Part shown: positions 16,122 to 24,900 of the stretch, piece after piece
Layout of the letters: each line of letters opens with the position of its first letter
Position numbering within the stretch: position 1 is the first letter of the stretch
Assembly (NCBI GenBank): GCA_017519405.1
Contig: JAFWSH010000001.1
Coordinates: 17,530-81,529, forward strand
Length of the DNA stretch: 64,000 bases
Direction: 5' to 3'
From: Clostridia bacterium
Lineage (GTDB): Bacteria; Bacillota; Clostridia; Christensenellales; Aristaeellaceae
Made by a program: the position numbers and the translations under genes
Notes under the pieces: model-generated
The model's input: only the letters and a program-made list of their open reading frames with translations
What the model was told of the DNA's origin: nothing
Database searches by the model: none

Positions 16122-17636
16122 ATGCAGGCAGTCCAGCGGAAAAGCAAAAAAAGCAGGCCGCACCTCAGGTGGGTCTGGCTGATCCTGGCGCTGGCCGTGC
16201 TGGCCGGGGGGCTGACGGGATGGCTTCTGGCGCAAAAAACGCCGGAGGAGCCGGCGGAGCACCCGGCGGAGAAAGGGCTGCTGGCAGACTACGAGGACAG
16301 CCAGGTGCGCCGGGTGGAGGTCACCTTCCGCAGCGGCGACACCTGGGTCATGACGGCGGACGAAGCGGGCGCCTGCCTGGTGGAGGCGGAGGGGCAGCGC
16401 TTTGAACCGGACCGGGCCATGGCCCGCCTGGTGATTGCGTCCCTGGGCGTGGTGGAATACCAGGAGAAGCTGGCAGACCGGCTGACGGAGACGGCTGACC
16501 CCACGGACATGGAACTGTTTGGCCTCCAGCCGCCCCGGGAGACGGTGACGGTGTCCTATGCGGACGGCGGCAGGCTGACCCTGTACATCGGCGAGAAAAA
16601 CGCGGACATGGATGTCCCCTTCTATTATATGCAGGTGAAGGGGGATCCGGCACTGTATGCCCTGGACATCTCCACGGCCCAGGACCTGTTTGTCACCGCC
16701 GGCATGCTGCGCCCGGTGCCCCAGCCGGAGATCCAGGCAGCGCGGATTGACCGGATCTCCTTCCGGACGCAGGAGGGCGGGTGCAGCTGGGAACTGGCGG
16801 GGGAGATCACGGATCCGGACGCGGCGGACCGGTGGCAGCTGGTGGAGCCCTTCGTCTACAGCGCGGAGGGGGAAGCGGTGGCCAACCTGCGCAAAAACCT
16901 GGTGAATCTTCGCATGGGCGGCTATGTGGCGGAGGCCACGCCGGAGGAACTGGCAAAATACGGCTTTGACCAGCCCCGGGCGGTGATCACGGTGCATATG
17001 GCGGAGGGCACCACCCTGGTGACGGACGAGGCCGGCGGCGCCGCAGAGCGCGACTGGCCGGAGGAAACCCTGACCTTCACGGTGGGGAGCGCCAGAAATG
17101 AGCTGGTGGACTATGTCTGCTTCCGGGACACCATCTGCACCGTGAGCCGCTTTATGGTGTCTGCGGTGACGGACACCGTGCCGCTGGACACCCTGACCCG
17201 CTACCCCGTGCGCACCAGCCTCAGCAACCTGAAGCGCCTCACCGTGGAGACTGCCGGGGGCCGGGACGTCTATGAGGTGACCCGGGTGGAGCAGGTGGCG
17301 GAGAACAACGAGCTGGTGCTGGACGATGCGGGCGTGCCGGTTACCGACAACTCGGTGACCCGGAACGGCCGGCCGGCAGACTGGTCCGCCTTCCAGCAGT
17401 GCTACGGGCAGCTGCTGCTGGTGACGGTGTCCGGGGTCCTGCCGGAGGGATGGCAGGGGGAGGAGAACCAATGCCATACCCGCCTGGTTTTCGAGACGGA
17501 GACCGGCATCTCCCACGCCATCGGCCTCTCGGATTTTGACGCCTTCCACGATGCGGTATGGGTGGATGGCCACGCCGTTTTCTACCTTGTGAAGGGCGGT
17601 CTCAGCCTGGCGCTGCCTGATGAGGCGGCAGAATAA
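16122..17636 (+). CDS. DUF4340-domain membrane-anchored protein
   Basis: Protein of 504 residues with a basic N-terminus, one transmembrane helix (about 18-38) and a long extracytoplasmic part. Repeated blocks (VTVSYADGGRLTLYIG at about 140, and KYGFDQPRAVITVHMAEG at about 275) fit DUF4340, a beta-rich domain often found beside Gld-type ABC transporters in other bacteria; no such transporter genes are here. GGAGGGGCGGC precedes the ATG. It follows htrA by 81 nt on the same strand and may share its regulation. Function unknown; a role in the cell envelope is inferred. Confidence 0.75.
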   Translation: MQAVQRKSKKSRPHLRWVWLILALAVLAGGLTGWLLAQKTPEEPAEHPAEKGLLADYEDSQVRRVEVTFRSGDTWVMTADEAGACLVEAEGQRFEPDRAMARLVIASLGVVEYQEKLADRLTETADPTDMELFGLQPPRETVTVSYADGGRLTLYIGEKNADMDVPFYYMQVKGDPALYALDISTAQDLFVTAGMLRPVPQPEIQAARIDRISFRTQEGGCSWELAGEITDPDAADRWQLVEPFVYSAEGEAVANLRKNLVNLRMGGYVAEATPEELAKYGFDQPRAVITVHMAEGTTLVTDEAGGAAERDWPEETLTFTVGSARNELVDYVCFRDTICTVSRFMVSAVTDTVPLDTLTRYPVRTSLSNLKRLTVETAGGRDVYEVTRVEQVAENNELVLDDAGVPVTDNSVTRNGRPADWSAFQQCYGQLLLVTVSGVLPEGWQGEENQCHTRLVFETETGISHAIGLSDFDAFHDAVWVDGHAVFYLVKGGLSLALPDEAAE

Positions 17637-17675
17637 AACGCCGGCGCCTTCAGAGAAGCGCATCCGGCGTTTTTC
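17635..17675. terminator. Bidirectional terminator between DUF4340 gene and L,D-transpeptidase gene
   Basis: Stem AAAACGCCGG (17635-17644) with CCGGCGTTTT (17664-17673) with A/T tails on both sides, between convergent genes. Confidence 0.8.
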
Positions 17676-17690
17676 TGTGCCCGGAGCGGC

Positions 17691-19133
17691 TCAGTCCGCC
17701 GTGTCGTCCAGCACAAGGACCCGGGTGTGGTAGGGCAGGTGGGTATAGAGCCACCAGGCGTCCACCCCGCTCTCGTTGGTGGGCCGGCTGGGCACCCGGA
17801 TGCAGCCGTGGGAGGCCTTCTGCCCCAGCAGGTCCCACTGCTCCCGGAAATCTGCGCGCTGGTTGACGGTCTGGAAGCCGATGGAGTGGATCAGGTTGCC
17901 GCCGTCGTAGCGGATGACGTAGAAATAATGCCGCCGGTCTGTGGCGAAGTTTCCGATGCGCTCACTGGTGAGGAAGCAGCCCGGGGTGGTCTCCCGCTCC
18001 GGATGCGCCTGTGTGGGGAGTCCGGTGGAGACGCTCAGGGTGGTCATCCGGCGGCCGTTTTCAAAGAGCGTCAGGGTCTGGGCCCGCTTGTCCACCAGGA
18101 CGCCGTAGGGGCCCTGAGGCTGCACCACCTTCAGCCGGGACAGGGGAACATAGCCCTCCACGAGCTCGTTGCTGTCGTGGACCCAGGCGGAGACCCGGGC
18201 CCAATTATCCTCCACCGCCAGCACCTCCAGACACTGGCTCTGTCCATGGAGATCCCCCAGGGAGGCGCTGCGGGTGCTGGGGCTGGCATAGACAGGCTGG
18301 TGGTGCCGGTCGGTGATGTCCACCACCACGGAGGGCTGCATCATCAGCGTCCAGAGCTCCTCGTCGGTCATGTCGGCCCGGGGCATGATCTCCCCTGTCT
18401 CTTCCACAGGCGGCGTGGGCATGGCGCCCTCCGCCAGGGTGACGGGGAAGGTGTGGCGGTAATCGGGGTTGGCGTCCATCCAGAAAGTGAGGACATAGTC
18501 CCCGGCAGGCAGGGGCTTCCTTGTCTTGGCGTTGGTGCCGTCCCAGTAGTACTTGAAGGCCTCCTCGCTTTTGATGGCGATGGCGCGGGTGGTTACCACG
18601 GTGTCCGGATCGTCTGCCCGGCACACCTGCATCTGAATCCGGGTGTGCTCATTCAGGCGCACAGCCTGCATCTCCACAAACCAGCGGTCCCTGGCCGGAG
18701 CGCCGCCCAGATAGAGCACCGGCGCGCTGGGCAGGGCGAAGAGCAGGGTCTGCAGGGGTCGGGCCAGCTGGAAGGTGGTGGTGAAGGTTTCCTCGGCGCC
18801 GCCGCCGGTCAGGAGGGTGGCCCGGAGGGTGTACAGGTTGTTGAAGATACCCAGCTTCTGGCCGTCGTCGGCCAGGCCGTCCCAGGGGATCTCGCTGGTG
18901 CCGGCTGGCACGTCCGCACTCAGGTGGCGGTAATCGCCGAACTTGTCGCCGAAGATCACCGTGAGATGGCCGGCTTCAGGCGCCTCCACCCGGAGGGTGT
19001 TGCTGTCGAAGCTCACCACGTCCTTCACCGGCTTGACGGAGAAGCCGCCTTCAGCCCGGGCTCCGGGGAGGACAGCACAAAGGGACACCAGCAGGACCAG
19101 CACGGTCACAAGACAGATTCCACTCCTTATCAT
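17691..19133 (-). CDS. Exported L,D-transpeptidase (YkuD) with SH3-like and Ig-like domains
   Basis: Exported protein of 480 residues that would cross-link or modify peptidoglycan. It starts with a signal peptide (about 1-27, cleavage near ARA-EG). An Ig-like/FlgD-like region follows (about 30-240, including AGTSEIPWDGLADDG, a motif typical of FlgD Ig folds), then a bacterial SH3-like segment (about 270-335) and the YkuD catalytic domain (about 345-475) with HSIGF and SHGCIRV (catalytic Cys about 444). All catalytic residues are present. It is monocistronic between two terminators. The wall-binding role of the SH3 region is inferred. Confidence 0.9.
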   Translation of the reverse strand: MIRSGICLVTVLVLLVSLCAVLPGARAEGGFSVKPVKDVVSFDSNTLRVEAPEAGHLTVIFGDKFGDYRHLSADVPAGTSEIPWDGLADDGQKLGIFNNLYTLRATLLTGGGAEETFTTTFQLARPLQTLLFALPSAPVLYLGGAPARDRWFVEMQAVRLNEHTRIQMQVCRADDPDTVVTTRAIAIKSEEAFKYYWDGTNAKTRKPLPAGDYVLTFWMDANPDYRHTFPVTLAEGAMPTPPVEETGEIMPRADMTDEELWTLMMQPSVVVDITDRHHQPVYASPSTRSASLGDLHGQSQCLEVLAVEDNWARVSAWVHDSNELVEGYVPLSRLKVVQPQGPYGVLVDKRAQTLTLFENGRRMTTLSVSTGLPTQAHPERETTPGCFLTSERIGNFATDRRHYFYVIRYDGGNLIHSIGFQTVNQRADFREQWDLLGQKASHGCIRVPSRPTNESGVDAWWLYTHLPYHTRVLVLDDTAD

Positions 19134-19292
19134 GGCGCGAACGCTCCTCCTCCGCAGCTCTTGAAAGCGGGTACATCATAGCATAAAGCGGGCAAAATGA
19201 ACAGGGTGCCGCCGGAAAAAGGAAGACAGTGGAAAACACGCGGAACATGCCGGACGTGCCGTCAAGTTCCTGTTACAAATCAATAAAAACTA

Positions 19293-19321
19293 TTGCCAAA
19301 GCCTCTTTCACCATGTATAAT
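19293..19321 (+). promoter_or_regulatory. Promoter of ppdK
   Basis: TTGCCA (19293-19298), 17-nt spacer, TATAAT (19316-19321); transcription starts about 80 nt before the ATG. The gap 19134-19406 otherwise holds only the upstream region of the divergent transpeptidase gene. Confidence 0.8.
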
Positions 19322-19406
19322 AGGTACAGGAACGCCGTGGCGTGTCTTATTCCTGTGGGATCGAGAGACAAATCCATCATGGCGTACTAAGAAGGAGGAG
19401 ATTCCA

Positions 19407-22058
19407 ATGGCCAAGAAGTACGTGTACCTCTTTACCGAAGGCAACGCGACGATGCGCGAGCTGCTGGGCGGCAAGGGTGCAAACCTGGCTGAAATGACCA
19501 ACATCGGCCTGCCGGTGCCTCAGGGCTTCACCATCACCACCGAGGCCTGCACGCAGTACTACGAGGACGGCCGCAGGATCAATGACGAGATCATGGCGGA
19601 GATCATGGAAAACGTGGCGAAGATGGAGGAGATCAACGGGAAGAAGTTCGGCGATCTGAACAACCCGCTGCTGGTTTCTGTCCGTTCCGGCGCCCGCGCT
19701 TCCATGCCCGGCATGATGGACACCATCCTGAACCTGGGCCTGAACGACGAGGTTGTGGCTGCCATGATCAAGGGCAACCCCGATCCCAAGTTCGAGCGCT
19801 TCGTGTATGACTGCTATCGCCGTTTCATCCAGATGTTCTCCGACGTCGTGATGGAAGTGGGCAAGAAGTACTTCGAGCAGCTGATCGACGCCATGAAGGA
19901 AAAGAAGGGCGTCAAGTTCGACACTGAGCTCACCGCCGCCGACCTGTGCGAGCTGGCGCAGCAGTTCAAGGCCGAGTATAAGAAGCAGCTGGGCACCGAC
20001 TTCCCCTCCGACCCCAAGGTGCAGCTCTACGAGGCCATCCGCGCCGTGTTCCGCTCCTGGGACAACCCCCGGGCCAACGTGTACCGCATGGACCATGACA
20101 TCCCCTACAGCTGGGGCACGGCCGTGAACGTGATGCCCATGGTCTTCGGCAACCTGAACGACAACTCCGGCACCGGCGTTGCCTTCACCCGCAACCCCGC
20201 CACCGGCGAGAAGGTCCTCATGGGCGAGTTCCTGACCAACGCCCAGGGCGAGGACGTGGTGGCCGGCGTCCGCACCCCCATGCCCATCTCCCAGATGGAG
20301 GAGAAGTTCCCCGAGGCTTACAAGCAGTTCGTGGAAGTCTGCGGCATCCTGGAGGAGCACTACCGCGACATGCAGGACATGGAGTTCACCGTGGAGAACG
20401 GCAAGCTCTACATGCTCCAGTGCCGCGCCGGCAAGCGCACCGCCCAGGCGGCCATCAAGATCGCCTGTGACCTGATCGACGAGGGCATGATCTCCGAGGA
20501 GGAGGCGCTGATGCAGATCGACGCCAAGTCCCTGGACATGCTGCTCCATCCCACCTTTGACGCCGCCGCCCTGAAGAAGGCTCAGCCTGTGGGCAAGGGC
20601 ATTGCCGCTTCCCCCGGCGCTGCCGCCGGCACCATCGTCTTCACCGCGGAGGACGCCGTGGAGCATGGCAAGCGGGGCGAGAAGGTCGTCCTGGTGCGTC
20701 TGGAGACCAGCCCCGAGGACATCGAGGGCATGAAGTTTGCCCAGGGCATCCTCACCGTGCGCGGCGGCCAGACCAGCCACGCGGCCGTGGTGGCCCGCGG
20801 CATGGGCACCTGCTGCGTCTCCGGCTGCGGCGACATCAAGATGGACGAGGAGAACAAGTGCTTCACCCTGGCCGGCAAGGTCTATCACGAGGGTGACGTG
20901 CTGTCCCTGGACGGCTCCACCGGCAACATCTACGGCGAGCTGATCCCCACCGTGCCCGCTGACCCCAACTCAGGCTACTTCGGCCGCATCATGGAGCTGG
21001 CCGACAAGTACAAGACCATGGGCGTGCGCACCAACGCGGATACCCCCAAGGATGCCCGTCAGGCTGCCGCTTTCGGCGCCCAGGGCATCGGCCTGTGCCG
21101 CACCGAACACATGTTCTTCGGCCCCGACCGCATTCCGGCCTTCCGGGAGATGATCTGCGCCGAGACCGTGGAGGAGCGCAAGGCCGCGCTGGACAAGATC
21201 GAGCCCATGCAGCAGTCCGACTTTGAGGGCCTGTTCGAGGCGCTGGGCGGATATCCTGTCACCATCCGTTTCCTGGATCCGCCGCTGCATGAGTTCGTGC
21301 CCACCGAGGAGGCCGACATCGAGGCGCTGGCCAAGGCCCAGGGCAAGACCGTGTCCTACATCAAGCAGGTCATCGCGGACCTCCATGAGTTCAACCCCAT
21401 GATGGGTCACCGTGGCTGCCGCCTGACCGTCACCTACCCCGAGATCGCCGTGATGCAGACCAGCGCCATCATCAAGGCTGCGCTGGCTGTGCAGGGCCGT
21501 CATCCCGACTGGAAGGTCGTGCCCGAGATCATGATCCCGCTGGTGGGCGAGGTGAAGGAATACAAGTTCGTGAAGGACATCGTGGTGAAGACCGCGGACG
21601 AGCTGATCAAGGCCGCGGGCGTCGAGCTCAAGTATGAGGTCGGCACCATGATCGAGATCCCGCGGGCCGCGCTGACCGCCGACGACATCGCCAAGGAAGC
21701 CGACTTCTTCTGCTTCGGCACCAACGACCTGACCCAGATGACCTTCGGCTTCAGCCGTGACGACGCGGGCAAGTTCCTGCCGGCCTACTATCAGAACAAG
21801 ATCTACGAGTCCGATCCCTTCGCCCGTCTGGACACCGTGGGCGTGGGCAAGCTGATGCGGATGGCCGTACAGCTGGGCCATGGCGCCAACAAAGCCCTGC
21901 ACTGCGGCATCTGCGGCGAGCACGGCGGCGATCCGTCCTCCATCGAATTCTGCAACGAGATCGGCCTGAACTACGTCTCCTGCAGCCCCTTCCGCGTGCC
22001 GATCGCCCGTCTGGCCGCCGCCCAGGCTGCCATCAAGGCGAAGAAGGCCAAGGCCTGA
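19407..22058 (+). CDS. ppdK: Pyruvate, phosphate dikinase
   Basis: Interconverts pyruvate, ATP and Pi with PEP, AMP and PPi in the cytoplasm; in fermentative Clostridia it serves PPi-linked glycolysis. The protein has 883 residues, matching the usual length of about 875. The N-terminal ATP-grasp domain includes GGKGANLAEM and the SVRSGAR loop, the central phosphohistidine domain has GGQTSHAAVVARGMG (catalytic His near residue 455), and the C-terminal TIM barrel has GHRGCRL and CGICGEHGG. The ATG at 19407 has AAGGAGGAG upstream; upstream in-frame codons lie over the promoter. Codon use is very biased to C/G-ending codons, as expected for a highly expressed gene. Confidence 0.97.
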   Translation: MAKKYVYLFTEGNATMRELLGGKGANLAEMTNIGLPVPQGFTITTEACTQYYEDGRRINDEIMAEIMENVAKMEEINGKKFGDLNNPLLVSVRSGARASMPGMMDTILNLGLNDEVVAAMIKGNPDPKFERFVYDCYRRFIQMFSDVVMEVGKKYFEQLIDAMKEKKGVKFDTELTAADLCELAQQFKAEYKKQLGTDFPSDPKVQLYEAIRAVFRSWDNPRANVYRMDHDIPYSWGTAVNVMPMVFGNLNDNSGTGVAFTRNPATGEKVLMGEFLTNAQGEDVVAGVRTPMPISQMEEKFPEAYKQFVEVCGILEEHYRDMQDMEFTVENGKLYMLQCRAGKRTAQAAIKIACDLIDEGMISEEEALMQIDAKSLDMLLHPTFDAAALKKAQPVGKGIAASPGAAAGTIVFTAEDAVEHGKRGEKVVLVRLETSPEDIEGMKFAQGILTVRGGQTSHAAVVARGMGTCCVSGCGDIKMDEENKCFTLAGKVYHEGDVLSLDGSTGNIYGELIPTVPADPNSGYFGRIMELADKYKTMGVRTNADTPKDARQAAAFGAQGIGLCRTEHMFFGPDRIPAFREMICAETVEERKAALDKIEPMQQSDFEGLFEALGGYPVTIRFLDPPLHEFVPTEEADIEALAKAQGKTVSYIKQVIADLHEFNPMMGHRGCRLTVTYPEIAVMQTSAIIKAALAVQGRHPDWKVVPEIMIPLVGEVKEYKFVKDIVVKTADELIKAAGVELKYEVGTMIEIPRAALTADDIAKEADFFCFGTNDLTQMTFGFSRDDAGKFLPAYYQNKIYESDPFARLDTVGVGKLMRMAVQLGHGANKALHCGICGEHGGDPSSIEFCNEIGLNYVSCSPFRVPIARLAAAQAAIKAKKAKA

Positions 22059-22092
22059 GACCCGGCCTCCGGCATTCACTGAATCGACCCCG

Positions 22093-22126
22093 GCCCCGCG
22101 GCATTGAGCCGCGGGGCTTTTCCTTT
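22093..22126 (+). terminator. Terminator after ppdK
   Basis: Stem GCCCCGCGGC (22093-22102)/GCCGCGGGGC (22108-22117), 5-nt loop, then TTTTCCTTT. The next 130 bases to the minus-strand terminator show nothing further. Confidence 0.8.
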
Positions 22127-22263
22127 CCCTGATCACCGGTAGGCGCATCAATGGAAAGGAAAGGTTCTTCACGTTTCTGTGGAGAACACCCTGTGGTGGA
22201 GCTGTGACAGACGCGCCGCATCAGCGGCCGGCAGAAACGCAGATCAGGTATTCCATGAAGATC

Positions 22264-22289
22264 AAAAAAGCGGCGCTGATGCGCCGCTT
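22264..22289 (-). terminator. Terminator of small exported protein gene
   Basis: On the minus strand, AAGCGGCGC/GCGCCGCTT with a 4-nt loop followed by a T run. Confidence 0.8.
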
Positions 22290-22309
22290 GATGGATTCGG
22301 GATAACGGA

Positions 22310-22840
22310 TTACTGCTGGCTGACGATCACCAGAACGTTCTCGGTGGCCGCCTGCATCTTCTCGATGAGGTCGGTGGGGAAGCTGATGGTGATCACATAA
22401 TCGGCAGTCACCTTGGCGTCCAGCACATACTCGGTCACGCCGTTGGCATCGAACACGGACAGGACAGCCGCCACAGCGTCGCCGGCCTTGTACTGGGAGG
22501 CGAACTCGAACTCAACGCTCTGGGCGCCGATCTCGGGGGTCCAGGCATCGATGACTTCCAGGCACACCAGCTCGTGCATCACGTTGGTCTCGCCAACCAG
22601 CGCGGTGATCTGGGGCACGGTGTCCTCGGTGTAGAGGTCATTGATGGTGGCACCATCAGCGATCTTCTGCTTGAAATCTGCTCCATTGGTGCCATCGGCG
22701 ACGGGGATGATGTAGGCCGTCGGCGCCGGCTCGGTCTTCTTCACGACCACAGGCGTGGACTCCTTGGAACCCGCGGCAAGGGCGGACACACAAGCAAGCA
22801 CCATCATGACCGCCAGGAGCAGTGCAACAAACTTCTTCAT
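22310..22840 (-). CDS. Small exported protein of unknown function
   Basis: Protein of 176 residues with a clear Sec signal peptide (about 1-23, cleavage near ALA-AG), a short Lys/Pro/Thr-rich linker and a soluble domain of about 130 residues with alternating beta strands (VEFEFASQYKAGDAVAAVLSVF, VLDAKVTADYVITIS). I recognise no family. GGAAATG-type spacing: AAAGGAAG lies about 10 nt before the ATG. It has its own promoter (22963-22991) and terminator, so it is a single-gene unit, probably secreted or surface-associated. Confidence 0.75.
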   Translation of the reverse strand: MKKFVALLLAVMMVLACVSALAAGSKESTPVVVKKTEPAPTAYIIPVADGTNGADFKQKIADGATINDLYTEDTVPQITALVGETNVMHELVCLEVIDAWTPEIGAQSVEFEFASQYKAGDAVAAVLSVFDANGVTEYVLDAKVTADYVITISFPTDLIEKMQAATENVLVIVSQQ

Positions 22841-22962
22841 GGGAATCTACTTCCTTTCTTTCTGTTCCGCATCCAGCGATCAGTTGCGGAGCTTTTCTGT
22901 ACGGGACCGGCCCGCCGCGGCAGTAAGCCTGCTCACCACGTGCACAATCCTGCGTACTCCGC

Positions 22963-22991
22963 AATTGTAGCACCCTTCAAGATAATTTGCA
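22963..22991 (-). promoter_or_regulatory. Promoter of small exported protein gene
   Basis: Minus strand: TTGCAA (22986-22991), 17-nt spacer, TACAAT (22963-22968). It gives a leader of about 115 nt. Confidence 0.65.
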
Positions 22992-23056
22992 AGGGTTTTA
23001 TCAGAAATTTGCAGGCGGAATGTGTTAAAAAACTGTAAAAGCACAAGGGGAACCGC

Positions 23057-24013
23057 TCACTGCACAGCCAGACCGTTCTGCACGCTGCGCCAGTTGGGGA
23101 AGGGCAGCAGCACCTGGACCACGTGGCCGATGATGTAATTCCGGGGGATCGGGCCCACATTGCGGCAGTCGGAGGAGTTGTTCCGGTGGTCGCCCATGAC
23201 GAAGCAGTAGTCGTCCTGCAGATGGAAGGTCTGTCCCACCACGGCGTCCATGGGATTGCCGCTTTGCGCCTGCCCGCCCAGGTACCAGGTGCCGTCCCGC
23301 CAGGTGACCTGCTTTCCGTTGATCAACACCTTGCCGCCGTTGTAGCTCAGGGTGGTGGCGCCGTCCTCGCTGATGCCGTTGTAGACGCCATAACGGTAGG
23401 CTGTGCCGGTGCGGGTTTCAATGCCCCAGAGCACCTTTTCACCGCCCACCAGGATGTCGAAGTGCATGGCGTCCGGGGCGTCCTTCAGAAAGTAGGTCTG
23501 GTAGGCGCTTCCGTCGGCGTAGACGATGGAGAAGGTGTCACCCTTGGCAGGCACGCGGTATTCATACTGCCCGGGCGTGCGGTATGCGTCGTTGATGTAG
23601 GGCTCCGGATAGGCAGTGTCGTTGACGGAGAGGTAGCCGTTGTCCAGCGTGATCGTATCCCCGGCACGGCCGATGAGGCGCTTGACAAAGTCGGTGTCGC
23701 CCCGGCCGGGGTAGCGGCAGATCACCACATCGAAGGGGTTGGGCTCACCGAAGAAACTCCACTTGGGCGCCAGGTCCTTCTCGTCGATGCTCTGCCAGGG
23801 CAGGGAGGCCCACACGCTGTTGTAGCCCAGCTTGCTGACAAACATGATCTCCCCGTTGGCCAGCGTGTCATCCATGGACTGGCCGTCCACCCGCACAGGC
23901 TCAAACACCAGGGAGCGGATGCACAGGGCGATCGCCAGGGCGCACACAATGGTCAACACCCACTCCAGAATCTCACGCCACAGCGGCTTTTTCACTTTTT
24001 CACGTTTTCCCAT
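23057..24013 (-). CDS. lepB: Signal peptidase I
   Basis: Membrane peptidase that removes signal peptides from secreted proteins, 318 residues. A basic N-terminus and one transmembrane helix (about 14-36) are followed by catalytic Ser in VDGQSMDDTL (about 46), catalytic Lys in DFVKRLIGRAGD (about 110) and the C-terminal box GDHRNNSSDCRNVGPI. It is longer than typical Gram-positive type I peptidases (about 170-200 residues): an extra beta-rich insertion of about 110 residues lies between the Lys box and the GDHRNNS box. It is the last gene of the minus-strand run that includes mrfB and the TPR protein, 23 nt after the latter. Confidence 0.94.
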   Translation of the reverse strand: MGKREKVKKPLWREILEWVLTIVCALAIALCIRSLVFEPVRVDGQSMDDTLANGEIMFVSKLGYNSVWASLPWQSIDEKDLAPKWSFFGEPNPFDVVICRYPGRGDTDFVKRLIGRAGDTITLDNGYLSVNDTAYPEPYINDAYRTPGQYEYRVPAKGDTFSIVYADGSAYQTYFLKDAPDAMHFDILVGGEKVLWGIETRTGTAYRYGVYNGISEDGATTLSYNGGKVLINGKQVTWRDGTWYLGGQAQSGNPMDAVVGQTFHLQDDYCFVMGDHRNNSSDCRNVGPIPRNYIIGHVVQVLLPFPNWRSVQNGLAVQ

Positions 24014-24036
24014 GGAATTGCCTTCTTTCTCCAGGC

Positions 24037-24900
24037 TCAGCCCTCCAGGCTGGCGATTTCCGCTTCGATGGCGGCTTTGCTTACATAGTTCAGGGGGGAG
24101 AAGCGGCCTTCCGCGGCCCGGTGCAGCTTCTCCAGGGCGGCGGCCTTGTTGCCGGACTCCAGATCGTAGCGGGAGAGGAACCAGAGGGTGTCGATCTGGT
24201 TGGGCTTCAGGCCGATGGCTCTGTCAAACCACGCCCGGGCGCCCTCCCGGTCTCCCTTCACCCGGTACAGAAACTGGCCCATGTTGTCCAGACAGATGGC
24301 GTCCTCATCGTCGTAGTCCACCGCCTCGGCCAGGAAGGCCTCCGCCTCCGCCAGGCCCTGCTGCCACTTTTCCCTGGGGGAGGGCACTGCCGGTGCCTCT
24401 GGGACGGCTGCAGCTTCCGCGTCTTCCGCCTGCCCATTCTCCTCATTGGCGGAGGGCTCCTCCGGCGGGAGCTCTTCCGCTGCTGCGGCGGCCTCCAGGG
24501 CGTCAAAGTCCGGGGTGTGCTCCGGGGAGAACTTCTCCACCAGCAGATAGCCCAGGGTCTGATAGAGCAGCCCGCTGGGCGCATGCTGGTGCTGCCGCGT
24601 CAGCAGGTTGACCGCCTTGTCCAGCTCGCCCATGCGGAAGGCGCAGGCGGCATAGTCCACAAACAGCTCGGTTTTCTGGTCCGGCGTCAGGGACGGATGA
24701 CGCTGCATGTCCACCAGGATCTTCCTTGCCTTCTCATACTGGCCGTCCCGGATCAGCAGCACCGAGTAGGACAGCAGATACCGCGGCTGGTCCATGCCGT
24801 CGGCCATGGCCTCCTCATAGAGACGCATTGCGGTGGCGGTATCCCCATCGGCGTGGGCTTTATAGGCTTTCTGCGCCTTGAAAAAAGATTTCAGTCCCAT
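24037..24900 (-). CDS. Tetratricopeptide-repeat protein
   Basis: Cytoplasmic, helical protein of 287 residues. TPR-like units are visible at about 5-35, 40-110 and, after an acidic Pro/Glu/Ala linker (about 125-175), at about 180-275 (YRVKGDREGARAWFDRAIGLKP, YDLESGNKAAALEKLHRAA). There is no signal peptide or membrane segment, so it is likely a protein-interaction scaffold. Its ATG overlaps the mrfB stop by 10 nt and has AGGAGGAAC upstream, so the two are translationally coupled; lepB follows after 23 nt. The specific role is unknown. Confidence 0.8.
   Translation of the reverse strand: MGLKSFFKAQKAYKAHADGDTATAMRLYEEAMADGMDQPRYLLSYSVLLIRDGQYEKARKILVDMQRHPSLTPDQKTELFVDYAACAFRMGELDKAVNLLTRQHQHAPSGLLYQTLGYLLVEKFSPEHTPDFDALEAAAAAEELPPEEPSANEENGQAEDAEAAAVPEAPAVPSPREKWQQGLAEAEAFLAEAVDYDDEDAICLDNMGQFLYRVKGDREGARAWFDRAIGLKPNQIDTLWFLSRYDLESGNKAAALEKLHRAAEGRFSPLNYVSKAAIEAEIASLEG

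Noticed and set aside
14835-17663. Very long open frame antisense to htrA and the DUF4340 gene (similar cases at 26320-29421, 51827-54196 and 54330-56441)
   Set aside because: High GC with strong third-position bias leaves antisense frames open. The translations are Gly/His/Ala/Gln-rich without domains, and the sense genes are clearly real.
19134-19406. Riboswitch before ppdK
   Set aside because: The leader after the promoter is short (about 80 nt) and shows no terminator or conserved motif.
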